A DNA stretch of 64,000 nt from Orychophragmus violaceus (taxonomy: Eukaryota; Streptophyta; Magnoliopsida; Brassicales; Brassicaceae), in NCBI GenBank assembly GCA_030180135.1, contig CM058239.1, forward strand, positions 112,439,318 to 112,503,317, given 5' to 3'. Both the position numbers and the translations under genes were made by a program. Below the pieces are notes generated by a model. That model was not told the DNA's origin. It did no database searches and was given only the letters and a program-made list of their open reading frames with translations. Below are positions 33,871 through 45,730 of this stretch, piece by piece (positions within the stretch are counted from its first letter, which is position 1; every line of letters starts with the position of its first letter).

Positions 33871-34901
33871 GTAAAAATCAGACAGAACTCAACACATCCA
33901 TTAACATTTTTTTTTCTTTTTAACCGAACCTTAGCTTGACACTACTGGGGAAAGTGTGTCTTAAGTGTGGGGGAGGTGCTACTGACTTTATCTTTCTGTT
34001 TTCTTAGAGTCAGTCCAATTTTTTTTTTAAAATTTTGTTTTATTGAATCAAAACTAGTTTAAGTAAGAAACAGTGAATTTTTGAGAAGTTAACAACATCT
34101 TGCAGGAACTTAAGTAACCATTGGGATGAAGTTGCAAGATCTATCTATGACTATTAGAAAACCCAACACAGATCAACCTACTGAGGACACCCACATCACT
34201 TCAGGTATCAGAGGATCCTTTTAATGACTTCACCTTAATACTGACTTAATTTTCTCACCTAAGGGCTTGGTATACCTTGTTTCGGATTCCTTTGTTAGTT
34301 TTGACACAGCCTGTAAACCTGTCCTATTTGGTTCCCTTCTCCCCTTCCATAAAGTAAAAAAATAATAATAAACTGAGGATGAGTTAGTAACTCCGAAGTG
34401 GTCACGCGAGTAGTAGCAAACACTATTACCTTCTGTGCGATCCATGGAATGTGTCCAAAGTACACCCCAAAACGGGAAGAACACTGATAAAAAAATAAAA
34501 TGATACCCAGTGGGGAAAAATCAGTTGTTAAGGAAGGGAAAAGAGAAGAAAGGGACCAGAGAAAGACAATATGGTGGTCTAGAGCCGACAAGGTAAGAAT
34601 CCATGTGCCCTTTGATCGATACTCCTTAGGTGAGACCGCACTTAAATACTTGCAGAACTCAGTAGGGTGAATTTGAATGTGTGAATGTGATTGTGAAGTT
34701 TACTTAGGACAGTTGCTAAGTGTGGGGGAAGTATATGTTGGTCTTGATATCTTGCAGGTGATTCTTTCAGTGGATTACTAAGGGGAATCTGAGTGTTGTA
34801 TCTTCAAAGATGAAAAGAGTTTCTGAAAGTTTTCAAACCTCTTCACCATGTCTAGTTCTTTGTTTTGCTTGAGGACAAGCAAAGGCTAAGTGTGGGGGAG
34901 T
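33871..34901 (+). other. Element C non-coding tail with three purine tracts
   Basis: TAAGTGTGGGGGA at 33962, 34717 and 34887; the third touches the 3' LTR. No coding homology. Confidence 0.75.
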
Positions 34902-35059
34902 TGATATACCATGGATTTTAGAGCTTTTAACCATGGTATATGTCTTATTTATCGAGTCATTTACTATGTTTTAGAGTCTTTTCAGGTGTTTATTAGGTAC
35001 GAGCACATTTGGAGTTGAATTGGAGATTATGGAGCTTTTTGGAGCATTTTGGTGATTTA
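34902..35059 (+). repeat. Element C 3' LTR, left part
   Basis: Starts TGATATACCATGG. Interrupted by Copia-4 after attta (35055-35059). Confidence 0.92.
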
Positions 35060-35704
35060 TGAAGGATTATGTGTATTCATGGTGTAATTGTCAGGTTACA
35101 TCCTAGCACATAATCATCTAGGATCTAGGTGATTTGCAGTTGAATCATAAACAGATCAGAATCATTACCTTATGATTGCAGCGGATTGATCAAAGGAATG
35201 AAGAGATCACAGAGAGATGATGTTTACCGGCTCCTCCTAGGTATCCACACTCTTACAAGCTACTGGATCAGGCTGCTAGACCAAGCTGGAATGAACAGAG
35301 AGAGAGGAAGACGGCTGAGGCAAATCGCAGGTGTGTTGTGTATCAGCCCTAGGCGCGCCCCTCTTCCCTTATATGGGCCCAAGGAATTATCCTAATGGCC
35401 TATTGGGATTTTGGGCCCAAGACCCAAATCAGACAAAATAACTGTATTTTGTCTGGCCCAATTCTCTGTACAAATACAGTAAATGCCTTGCATCTTACTG
35501 TATTAATTCCATTTAACTTTCCCGTTAGCTATGGTGTGTGACCCTATGGGATCATACAATACTGGTAATAAGTCCTAAACTTATAGATCAAGAGCGGGCT
35601 CTAGCAAGTCATCATGATCACCCAGTATTTATGACTTATGTCTGATCTCGACACTTATCATACTTTCTAGAGATAGTACGGTAGATTTCAGGACATTCCC
35701 AACA
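35060..35704 (-). repeat. Copia-4 3' LTR
   Basis: Reverse complement starts TGTTGGGAATGTCC at 35704. Its sequence is close to the Copia-1 LTR, with differences in the middle. Confidence 0.92.
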
Positions 35705-36540
35705 ATCTCCCACTTGTACTGGAATCCTACATTCCCTAATCCTTTTGTCTCAATATCTCGATCTGGCATAAGGCAAGATGCGTGTCATCCTTATATAGCC
35801 AGACCATGTTCATCGGACCAGATTTGATACTGACAATGCAAACGACTTGGGCAAGTCCGTTTGGGAGTGGCCACTCTCTTACCAGCTATCAAGTCTCCGA
35901 TTGGCCTAGAGATATTACCTCCGTTAAACGGCAGGGACAAATCCCATCTTGTTCCATCACTATGAACTACACACTTTATAATACACCCAACCAAGGTCCT
36001 TATAGCTCCCAGTTACGAAACTGCGTTAGACAATGATCAAAGCGCATCACTCCATGTGCAGCCACATGCATGCGAACTCAGGTCTAAGGACTATACTCTA
36101 TAGTCGTATATGAGAACCTCTTATGACACAAATATTAATATCTTGTAGAGTTCTCATCAGCGGGCCATGTCCGGTCATATGCTCCCCTACATATACCTAT
36201 GTGTCGACTTTGATGCCGCGCATCTATGACCCCTCGAAACTTGGTCATAAGTCTCAACACAATCTAGTCTCAAGTGGTTGTTGGTGTTCCAATTTCAACA
36301 ACCTTCGACTATGGACACTATGATTTATGTCATTTCGTTAAATATGGGGTTTCAGGATCAAGTCTACTCATGTACTTCGATGGCCCATATATAATGACAT
36401 GAATCATTTTGGAACGATTATTTATATCACAGTTAAAATAATCCAGAAATCATAGATTTCATAAACATAAAATATTATGTTTACATGAACCTTTCAAAAC
36501 AACTAAATAAAGCCCTTTACAAACTCCCACTGTCTTAATT
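35705..36540 (-). other. Copia-4 3' untranslated region and purine tract
   Basis: ATCTCCCACTT (35705-35715) is the complement of the AAGTGGGAGAT purine tract. The rest matches the Copia-1 tail and is non-coding. Confidence 0.75.
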
Positions 36541-39032
36541 TCACTTATCCTACAGCAAAAGTCCGCGACTCGTGCTTAGGCCTAAGGAGTGGCTTCGTTA
36601 ATAGATTAGCAACGTTCTCATTCGTTGAAACTTGCTGATCTACTTAACACCTCTGTCATTTATCTCATGGAATAGGTTATACCTACCCTCAAGGTGCTTG
36701 GACCTCTGATGTGCAGCTAGCCTCATCTATGCTGGCAATCACATCAAGTTCAGTGATGAACTCTTCTTTCCAAACAACCTCTTTCGCCGCTTCCCAAGCT
36801 GCGAAATGTTCAGCTTAAGTCATGGAGTCAGCAACAGTGCCTTGCACCGCCAGACAGACACAAGATATAACCGGACTGTGACCGGAAATCATCTTTGTCT
36901 GTTGGAAACTTGCCTTTCAGGCTCTACCGACTTGTAGCACCTCACTTTCTCCGTAAATCAAGAACTTATCCTAAGTATTTTCCAAATACTTGAGGATATT
37001 CATTACGTCTATCCAGTGATTCTTTGCTGGATTTGACTGGTCTTTACTTGTCTTGCTTAACATTAAAGCAACATCAAAACAAGTACGTGTCATGGCATAC
37101 ATGATAGATCCAATTGCCGACGCATATGGAATCTCATCCATGCATTCAAGCTCAGCAGTTATCGTAGGACACTGTTTCTTGCTTAACGTAATGCCATGTG
37201 ACATTGGCATAAAACCCTTCTTGGAATGCTGAAAATGTGTAGGACTTTGTCAATATAAGAATCCTGACTTTGTCCTACCAGCTCTTTTGGATCTCTATCT
37301 TTAGATCCAAAATCCAAGAACATACGTGGCTTCACCCATGTCAATCATAAAAACAACTCCCAAGCCAGTCCTTTCCCGACTGCAGCATTGGAACGTTATT
37401 TCCGAGAATCAGTATGTCATCGACATACACTATGAGAAATGCAACATCGCTCCCACTTATCTATTAGTAAACGCACAGTTCCACTTCGTTCCTGTTCAAG
37501 TCAAAACCTTGACTACTTCAACAGAACGAAGATTCCAACTCCGATATGTTTGCTTCCATCCATGAATGGATCGATGAAGCTAACTTATACACATTGTAAT
37601 TTTTCGGAGTCCGGGCTCACTTTCGTTTCTGTGAATTTCGCAGGTTCGTCACTTTCAATGATCATCAGATCATGGCAATTAATCACGAGAAATCACTCTC
37701 GGATTAGTGACGGATTCAAATCTGCGAACTTCAGGCTCTACAGGTGTAGATTCTACAGAAATCTGTAAATCCATCCGCTGCTCTCCCTCAACAGGTTGAG
37801 CAGCCTCCTGTATTTCTCGAATTTCTTCGAGTTATACTTTTACTCCCACTGTTCTTCTTGGAAAGCAACTTCCCTTTTAGAAAACAGAATTCCGAACAAC
37901 CTAACTTCGTTTTCGGAATGGACATAAAAGTAACAAGCCTTGGTTTCCCTAGGACAACCAGCGAAGTAGCTCAACTACAAATACTCAGTAAAGACGAATT
38001 TGGATCATTTCCAGTCCACATTTATGTGGTGTCTTTCAACTGATATTGGTGGAACTATTTCAGCGTAAACTTAGATATTTCTAGAGCGTTATTCTTAAAG
38101 AATATCATGGAAGATTCGTGTGACTCATCTTTAATCATTTCTAATAAGATCTGATTCTTTCTCACAGAAACACCTCCAGGTTTTCAGGAGAAATGAGCTG
38201 TGAAACGACTTCACACTCATTCAGATGATCACACTATCAATGACTTAAGTATTCTCACTCGTGATCTAATTCAGAGTCTCAATACTTCTGTCACTCAGAT
38301 TCTATACCTCATTCTGGAACTCTTTGACCATTTCAAAGAATTATGACTCGTGTCTCATCAAATGAACACAGTCATACTCACTGAAGTAATCAGTAAAGAT
38401 AATGAAGTACAAGAAATTTTCTCTGGCATTACTGCTCATCGGGCCACATACATGAGTATGTTCAAGGTCCAATAAGCCTTTGGGCTTTTCTCTAGCTCGG
38501 CTAAGATGGGCCCTTTGTCTTTTGGTCCAGTAAGCAGAATTCAAGTCTCATAAGATATCCGATCAAATGAGCCCAAAAGTCCATAACTATGGGGTTTCTG
38601 AATCCGACTTACTCTATGTGACCAAAACATTTACGCCAAGAAAAATCAGGTTTAATTCATCAGATTTAAACCAATTCGGTATTTATGTTACATTTAGGCA
38701 CTCTTTGGTTTAAGATATAAAACCCATTCCTTGAATAGGGTGCTACAATAAATATTTCATTGAGATCAAAAGAACAAAACTTGTCTTTTATCAAAATGAA
38801 AACATTCAAATTCTTACAAGAAAATGAAAGACAACTCTGCTTAAAGCAGGTACATTGTAGCAATTACTTAATACAAAACCAAGCCTCAAAGGCATTGAAA
38901 ACCCTATGGCTGAAGCAGCTTCCATAGCTCCTTCCAGACATGCAGTTCCACTTGCCCTTCCATCAACGTTCTACTGTTGCTTAGGCTCTGCATATTATAA
39001 CAAATATCAGTGCCACAACCAGTATCCAATAC
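36541..39032 (-). pseudogene. pol: Copia-4 decayed pol
   Basis: Fragments are in the order expected on the minus strand. A protease remnant follows gag, integrase HTHVCGPMSSNAREN lies near 38450, the RT/RNase H connection MPMSHGITLSKKQCP is at 36971-37210, and the RNase H end is near 36600. The fragment borders and short open frames match those of Copia-1, including the 79-residue MPMSHG frame, so both descend from an already broken parent. No segment can encode a working enzyme. Confidence 0.85.
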
Positions 39033-39923
39033 CTATAAGGTAGAACTTGAAGTAATAACATGAATACCTGAGGAAGTAGTTTCATACATCAACTTCAACT
39101 CCTCATAATCTTCCATGAATTTAATGCAATCTCTCTTCCAATGCCCAGTCTCTTTACAGTAGCAGCACTTACCAACGTAAGATGTATCTGACTCGGGCTC
39201 AGAAGACACACGCTTGCCATGATTCAAAATCTGGACAACTTTGTCTTCACCCTTGTCAGCATTAGGTTTAGTAAACCTACCCTTCTCCATTATGAGATTA
39301 TACAGGGTACTCTTCACGTTTGGCTCAACTGTCTTGAGCATATCATGCAGTTCAGTCAGCGTCTTCGTTAAGCCTTTCTTGATATAGTTCCTTCTGAACT
39401 TATCATAGCTTGACGGCAGTGACTGCAGAATGATCTCAGTTGCCAATTCTTGGCTAACTGGATAATCCAGTTTCCTCAGGTTATCAATGTAACCCATCAT
39501 TTTACTGACATGAGGACTCACTGGATGATCATTTGGTAGCTTGCAGCTAGTGAGAGACTTAACCAACTGGTATCTCTCCACTCTTACCTGCTCCTGAAAT
39601 TTCAATTTCAGGCTGCTGATCATCTCTATTGGCGACTCCATGTTCTCATATTGCTTCAGCAAATCTGAGTCCATGGTAGCCAATATCAGACCATGCACAT
39701 CTACCGCATCATTATAATGCTTATTCCAAGCATTATATACTGCATGAGAGGCATTGGACCCGATCCTCACGGGGAGAGCTCTCTCAAGGACATAGTCCTT
39801 TCTCTCCTGCCTGAGGACTAGCCTCAGGTTCCGCGACCAAGTCAAAAAATTTGATCCGTTCAGTTTGTCCATCTCAAGGACAGACCGGATCGAGAAAGTG
39901 TTTTTATTGTTTGTGCTAGTCAT
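39033..39923 (-). CDS. gag: Copia-4 Gag-only polyprotein, 296 aa
   Basis: Same length and same terminal residues (GIHVITSSSTL) as Copia-1, with about 12 substitutions and no indel or internal stop. It has the UBN2-type core and a CCHC zinc knuckle, CCYCKETGHWKRDC. The ATG (39921-39923) lies two bases after a CAG with an upstream T-rich stretch, as in the related elements. The TAG sits where the protease Trp codon would be. It could form virus-like particles and depend on Copia-2/3-like enzymes; that is inference. Confidence 0.87.
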   Translation of the reverse strand: MTSTNNKNTFSIRSVLEMDKLNGSNFLTWSRNLRLVLRQERKDYVLERALPVRIGSNASHAVYNAWNKHYNDAVDVHGLILATMDSDLLKQYENMESPIEMISSLKLKFQEQVRVERYQLVKSLTSCKLPNDHPVSPHVSKMMGYIDNLRKLDYPVSQELATEIILQSLPSSYDKFRRNYIKKGLTKTLTELHDMLKTVEPNVKSTLYNLIMEKGRFTKPNADKGEDKVVQILNHGKRVSSEPESDTSYVGKCCYCKETGHWKRDCIKFMEDYEELKLMYETTSSGIHVITSSSTL

Positions 39924-41494
39924 AACTGAAATTTAGAGATAAATAGAGTTTTAGTTATTTAGTTCATAAAAGAGTAATCTTAATAACTTATAAGAAAACT
40001 CGCATTGCATTCAAAATTTCTTTGTTTAACCTCATAAGAATGCAATGATTCCGAGACCCATGTTCGGCTAAATCCGAAGTGGGCCACTGGCCGTCACCCA
40101 GAATAAGCTTTACTTGGTAAGCATACACACAGCTAGTTATGTCCAATAACTCTCGGTTGTGAATTGGGCCCAAGGCCCAATACACCAGATGTCTCAAGGC
40201 CCGGGACTCCCGATGGCCCAGTCAAGGAAACCAATCTCTTACAGCCAAATAATCACTAAAGTCTGGGACTCCCAATGAAATTAATGACTATATACTACTT
40301 TACTTACGCAAAAACAGACACCTCACACTGTAAGCCATATCTGTAATTGAATAAGCGTTAAGTAGCTGACAAGATTGGGCAAGACATCCAAGCTTGATAT
40401 TGGTTTTGAGGATTTTAGGTTTTATTTCCAAAAATAGAAGATTACTATTTTGGGAAACTTTCTTATTTTAGAAACTTTCTAAATTTAGAAACATACTAAA
40501 AATAGAAATTTCTAATTTAATATTTTATTAAAGTTTTCGGTTGGGTCACAAATTATAGGCCCAATTCTTGGCCCAAGACCACAGAATTCCAATTGGCCCA
40601 ATAATTTGACATAACTGAGTCGGTTCATTAATTCTGGTCCAAGACCAAATTAACTACTAAATCCAACTGGTTATTCACTAAACCAGACCAGCTCTAAATT
40701 ATTTGGTCCAACCAAATCAAACTTAGACCAGCCTTCGGTTTAGGTTAAAATTCAATTTTGAATTTAAATCCGGTTTAACCAGAAATTAAATAATACCAAT
40801 TGTATTAAATAATTTCCAGCAAACCGCGATTTGGGTTAACGGCTTAAACCATACATTAATTAAATAATTAATGATTCATATATTAAATCACGCTAACCAA
40901 CCTTAACAAATCGTGATCTTTTATCAAATCGAAATCGTTCACGTTCCTTAACATCCGAACAATTATGACTTTGTTTTGATCATGATTATTCAAATCATAT
41001 TAAAATTTTGATCGTGACATAAACAATTCAAATCAACAAGCGATTCTTGTTGGAACAAAATCGATTCAAACAAAATCAACAAACGCATCATGCATGACAC
41101 AAGAAGACAAAAACGAGTTTGACTTTATTCCATTATCGATAATTGCTATTCACATAACGAACAAGACAATCACTAAAAGACAAAAGCAATTCTTAACATG
41201 CTATTAATTGAACAAAGCTTCATCCAATCATGTTAACAATCGCTTATGAACAAAACGATTAAACAAATCGATTCTCTTAAGATATCAAGCGATCATCTAT
41301 AATACGAACATCAAGCGAATAACTTGAATCGATTATTTAAGCGATCGTTTCAATTATACGAACATCATCTATAATTATCAAGCGATCTCTTATTTCTAGG
41401 TTTTCCAAGTTTCAATCAATTTTACTCATTAAAATCGATTCATCAAACTAATAAACAACCTAGTATGATCCAAAAAGCAAAAACCTAACGACCT
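39924..41494 (-). other. Copia-4 untranslated leader
   Basis: 39924-40850 matches the Copia-1 leader. From about 40860 to 41450 the two diverge: Copia-4 has AT-rich sequence with repeated AAGCGAT/ATCGCTT words and only one full CGATCG site (near 41343) instead of Copia-1's two pairs. No coding sequence. Confidence 0.65.
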
Positions 41495-41507
41495 AGCTCT
41501 GATACCA
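41495..41507 (-). other. Copia-4 primer binding site
   Basis: Complement reads TGGTATCAGAGCT, tRNA-Met type, next to the 5' LTR. Confidence 0.9.
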
Positions 41508-41508
41508 C

Positions 41509-42153
41509 TGAAGGATTATGTGTATTCATGGTGTAATTGTCAGGTTACATCCTAGCACATAATCATCTAGGATCTAGGTGATTTGCAGTTGAATCATAAA
41601 CAGATCAGAATCATTACCTTATGATTGCAGCGGATTGATCAAAGGAATGAAGAGATCACAGAGAGCTGATGTTTACCGGCTCCTCCTAGGTATCCACACT
41701 CTTACAAGCTACTGGATCAGGCTGCTAGACCAAGCTGGAATGAACAGAGAGAGAGGAAGACGGCTGAGGCAAATCGCAGGTGTGTTGTGTATCAGCCCTA
41801 GGCGCGCCCCTCTTCCCTTATATGGGCCCAAGGAATTATCCTAATGGCCTATTGGGATTTTGGGCCCAAGACCCAAATCAGACAAAATAACTGTATTTTG
41901 TCTGGCCCAATTCTCTGTACAAATACAGTAAATGCCTTGAATCTTACTGTATTAATTCCATTTAACTTTCCCGTTAGCTATGGTGTGTGACCCTATGGGA
42001 TCATACAATACTGGTAATAAGTCCTAAACTTATAGATCAAGAGCGGGCTCTAGCAAGTCATCATGATCACCCAGTATTTATGACTTATGTCTGATCTCGA
42101 CACTTATCATACTTTCTAGAGATAATACGGTAGATTTCAGGACATTCCCAACA
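41509..42153 (-). repeat. Copia-4 5' LTR
   Basis: 645 bp, ends matching the 3' LTR; TSD attta follows on the plus strand. Confidence 0.92.
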
Positions 42154-43174
42154 ATTTAATCCGAGAGATAGAGTTCACTGCCCATATTTGACAGTTGTGT
42201 CGATCGACAAACAATGGCATCGATCGATGCAACTCGTGACCAGACATTCTCGGCGAGTTTAATAAAGATTATGGAAATTGCATTAAAGCCCAGAAGTTCC
42301 TGATATTTACAAAGAAACCCCAAAACGTGATTAGCATTATAATTAGGTTTTACAGTCACCTGTTTAGGCTACACTTTCATAACTAAGTTTTATTTTCAGA
42401 GAGAGTTTGAGGGGCTGGTTTTGTTCCCGAAAGAGGCTAGATTTCGAACCCCTGTTCTTATTCTCTTGATTATTCTATGATATCTATTTTGACTATGTTT
42501 TCTGTTATGATTTCTATGTCTGAGTAGATCTCTTGTTAGGTTAGGGATTCTCGTTAGGGATTTGAAGGAATGTTAGAATAACTAATTTATTTAGATTCAT
42601 CATCTAGTTCTTCATCTGATCTGTTCTTAATGCTTAATCTGAACTGGCCATTTAGATTATTGATTTTAGGTTGATTTACGCAACGACAGTTGGTTTATTT
42701 AACTAGATCTGATTAGGTGAGCAATTTATCTATTCGCAAAGGAATTTGGTTTAGAGAAATTGTGAACGAACGAACTTGGAATTAATGCATGTTTAGAACT
42801 CTAGGATTCGCAACGGAAGTTGGTCTGCTAGGTTGTTAGACATAGATAATTATCGCAGCGATAGCTGGTTAGTTTTACCTTCGTGATTCTAGTTCAAGAA
42901 CGCTATAGATTGAATCTGATTCTTTGTTATCTGATTTCCTGATATCCTGAGAACTCCCGAAACCTAACACTTTCGTTTGATTGCTTACATCCACTTCGCT
43001 TGATTTATTTACTTGCAATTTTGTTTACTGCTTTACAATTTGCTCCGCCTAGCTTAATCTGAAATACTTATAATCTATCGTGTGACCAGAGTCCTTGTGG
43101 ATTCGATACCCTAAGTACTACAATCATATCTCTGTGCACTTGCAGTTAGAATAGGGATAAAACCTGACCTATCA
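42154..43174 (+). repeat. Element C 3' LTR, right part
   Basis: Continues the LTR after Copia-4. Palindrome pair at 42196-42231. It contains the empty CACTA site ttcatcatctag near 42598. Ends CCTATCA at 43174. Confidence 0.92.
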
Positions 43175-43472
43175 TTTGAGTTCTAGAACCGTGTTTAATT
43201 CAATCCTGACTGATTATCTGATCTGCTTGTCTGATTTCCTAAGAACTCCCTAGACTTAGCGCTTTTAGATAACTGCTTTCAAATCAATCTTGCTACTGAT
43301 TTACTTTTCTGCTTTGGTTTTAGTTTCTCATTACATTGCTTTCTCCTAGTTTAATTTTGACCGTTCTTAATCTATCGTTGCTCAGAGTCTTTGTGGATTC
43401 GATACCCTAAGTACTACATTCACATCACTGTGCACTTGCAGTTAGAATAGGGAATAAAAACTAGACCTATCA
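43175..43472 (+). repeat. Element A 3' LTR, right part
   Basis: Begins with C's TSD tttga and continues the A LTR from 24045. Ends GACCTATCA at 43472. The next bases are protease codons of element D. Confidence 0.88.
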
Positions 43473-43987
43473 TCTTAGCTGATAGAACAGTCAGGATTCC
43501 TGAAGGATTGCTGGAAGATGTGCCAATAAGAATTGGTGAATGTGTGATTCCTACTGACTTTGTGGTCCTGCAGTATGGAGAAGAACCAAGGGATCCACTG
43601 ATATTAGGTAGACCATTCTTGGCCACTGCTGGTTCTATGATTAACTGCAAGAGGGGGACTATAATTATGAACGTGGGTGATCTGAAGATGAGCTTTGATA
43701 CGGACAAGTTGGTGAAGAGACCAACTATCGACGGGCAGACTTTCTATGTTGATACTCTCAGTGATTTGGCTGCGGATTTCTTTCACAAGACACATGCTGA
43801 AGATCCACTAGAAAGGGCTTTATTGAGCTCTATAAAGGAGCTGGAGCATCTTCAAGACGAGCCCACAATCTGCTATGCAAGGCTAATGGATTCTTCAGAG
43901 CAAGTAATGCAATTGGATGTGTCTGACGCGATGCTGCATCGATCGAAACCTTTGGTGCATCGATCGTCGCAGGTCGACAATGACTGA
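43473..43987 (+). pseudogene. Element D protease, C-terminal part
   Basis: The sequence enters in mid-domain at LADRTVRIPEGLLEDVPIRI, directly after A's LTR; the active-site Asp lies outside the window. The LILGRPFLATAGSMINC block is present, then FYVDTLSDLAADFFHKT as in A, and the frame runs on past the point where A has TAA. A palindrome pair lies near its end and TGA follows at 43985-43987. It would be part of a Gag-Pol polyprotein. Confidence 0.82.
43935..43971. repeat. CGATCG palindrome pair, protease/RT linker of D
   Basis: TGCATCGATCGAAACC and GTGCATCGATCGTCGCA, cores 21 bp apart, at the same place as the pair in element A. Confidence 0.78.
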
Positions 43988-45033
43988 GCAGAGGAAAAGG
44001 CCCCAAAAATTGAGCTGAACGACTTCCATCCGGGCTAAGGTATGCATTTCTTGGACCTAATTCGACATATCCGTTTATTGTTAATTCTAGTTTGAACAAC
44101 GCAGAGCTCACTTTACTGCTAAGCAAGCTGCGCAAGCATCGCAAGTCTCTTGGCTATTCTCTTGATGACATTTCAGGTATCTCTCCGGAGCTGTGCATGC
44201 ATCAGATACATCTTGAGGACGAGTCCAAGACATCTGTAGAGCATCAAAGGAGACTGAATCCTAACCTTAAGGAAGTAATGAAGAAGGAGATTATGAAGCT
44301 CCTAGATGCTGGGATTATCTATCCGATTTCAGACAGTGATTGGGTTAGTCCAATTCATGTTGTGCCTAAGAAAGGTGGAGTGACAGTAGTGAAAAATGAG
44401 AAGAAATTCCCACTAGGACTGTGACTGGACATCGTATGTGCATAGATTACAGGAAACTCAATGCTGCGACAAGGAAGGATCATTTCCCTTTACCCTTTAT
44501 TGATCAGATGCTGGAAAGGTTAGCAAATCACACCTATTATTGCTTTCTAGATGGATACTCAGACTTTTTTCAGATTCCCATCCATCCAGAGGACCAGGGA
44601 AAGACTACTTTTACTTGTCCATATGGCACATTTGCATACCGTAGGATGCCTTTTGGACTTTGTAATGCACCAGCCACCTTCCAGAGATGCATGATGTCCA
44701 TCTTTACTGATATGATTGAGGACTTTATGGAGGTGGTTATGGATGATTTCTCAGTCTACGGATCATCTTATCATGAGTGCTTGGATAATCTGTGCAAGGT
44801 ACTAACCAGATGTGAGGAGAAGTACTTGGTTCTTAACTGGGAAAAGTGCCATTTCATGGTCAGAGATGACATTGTTCTTGGACATAGAGTGTCTGAAGCA
44901 ATGATTGAAGTAGACCGCGCTAAGATTGAGGTTATGACCAGCCTGCAGGCGCATGATTCTGTGAAGTCTGTGAGGAGTTTTCTTGGACATGATGGGTTCT
45001 ATAGAAGGTTCATCAAGGATTTTAGTAAGATTG
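43988..45033 (+). pseudogene. pol: Element D reverse transcriptase, 5' part
   Basis: RT blocks run from ISPELCMHQI through SDWVSPIHVVPKKGG, FLDGYSDFFQIPI, MPFGLCNAPATFQ and VMDDFSVYG (catalytic DD). A small deletion near 44405, where A has extra bases between EKNE and PTRT, shifts the frame, so the domain lies in two frames (44092-44424 and 44421-45033). Copia-2 is inserted at 45034 just after DFSKI; the domain resumes at 52248. The sequence is close to element A throughout. Confidence 0.86.
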
Positions 45034-45716
45034 TGTTGGGAATGTCCTGAAATCTATTGTACTTGCTCTAAGTGAAAGTCGTATAGTCGAGATGAGACAA
45101 TCACATAACACTAGGTAGTAATAACGCTTTGCTAGAAGCCACTTATGATCAATGAGTTGAGAACTCATTGCTAGTGTTATATGATCCTACAGGGTCACAC
45201 ACCTAAGCAAACTGGGCGTTAAAGACGAGGTTGATCATTAATGTAATGATCCAGTAGATGCATATGTGATATGCATTCGATATCAATGTTCTGGGGAGTG
45301 TCGATCGTTGCAGTTAGTGCATCGATCGATGCACTCGCGGATTAATCAGATTAATTCGGTTTAATCGTTGGTTAATTCCGTTGTGGTTTAAGCCGACATA
45401 TATAAGATATATGGTCGACCTAAACTCGTCCCTAACCTAATTCACAGCCACCAGAACACAGAAATAAACCTCTCTGGAGATTAGATCTCTGTAAGGCACT
45501 AGCATCCCTGCGGTCCAGTTTGTGTGCGTGTGGATACCAGTAGAGGCGCAGCATTTGAGGCGCTTCGTGATCTCGATTATCTGCAAACACTTCCGCTGCA
45601 TATTCATCAGGTTAATCTCGAGATCTGTCAGATTCAATTACATGAACCTTAGATCCTAGGCTCGGAATTCAGACTAGGGTTGCTAATCCTTATTAGAACT
45701 GCTAGAAATTCCTTCA
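45034..45716 (+). repeat. Copia-2 5' LTR
   Basis: TGTTGGGAATGTCC to CCTTCA. Palindrome pair at 45299-45334 (21 bp apart) and a TATATAAG box at 45399-45406. Confidence 0.93.
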
Positions 45717-45717
45717 G

Positions 45718-45730
45718 TGGTATCAGAGCT
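45718..45730 (+). other. Copia-2 primer binding site
   Basis: TGGTATCAGAGCT, tRNA-Met type, one base after the LTR. Confidence 0.92.

Larger units (their letters stand above)
35060..42153 (-). mobile_element. Copia-4: non-autonomous Copia element, minus strand
   Basis: The 645-bp LTRs (35060-35704 and 41509-42153) differ at about three positions by eye. TSD attta is perfect (35055-35059, 42154-42158). Family and gag ORF are as in Copia-1, with the same stop after gag and the same decayed pol. It is the only LTR element here in reverse orientation. Confidence 0.93.
24046..43174 (+). mobile_element. Element C: Gypsy gag-protease element, older, with two insertions
   Basis: LTRs of about 1174 bp each, after removing insertions, start TGATATACCATGG and end CCTATCA. 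TSD tttga is perfect (24041-24045, 43175-43179). At least twenty LTR differences are visible by eye, so C is older than B. It has the same plan as B: tRNA-Asp PBS, palindrome leader, gag-protease, stem-loop, cassette, purine tract, and no RT or integrase. The 5' LTR carries the CACTA transposon and the 3' LTR carries Copia-4. Confidence 0.92.
2482..43472 (+). mobile_element. Element A: Athila-like Gypsy retrotransposon, interrupted by several insertions
   Basis: A is read as 2482-8387, 15448-15546, 22171-24045 and 43180-43472. It has gag, protease, RT, RNase H, integrase, a stem-loop tail, a purine tract and a 3' LTR. Its 5' LTR and leader lie left of the window, beyond Z. It carries Copia-1, element B and element C, the last inside its 3' LTR. 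Immediately after its 3' LTR the sequence becomes the protease gene of element D, so A itself is inserted in D. All coding parts are broken by stops and frameshifts. Confidence 0.85.

Noticed and set aside
23128..43472. A captured env-like ORF between pol and 3' LTR, as in some Athila elements
   Set aside because: None of the four tails contains a long plus-strand ORF or a transmembrane protein.
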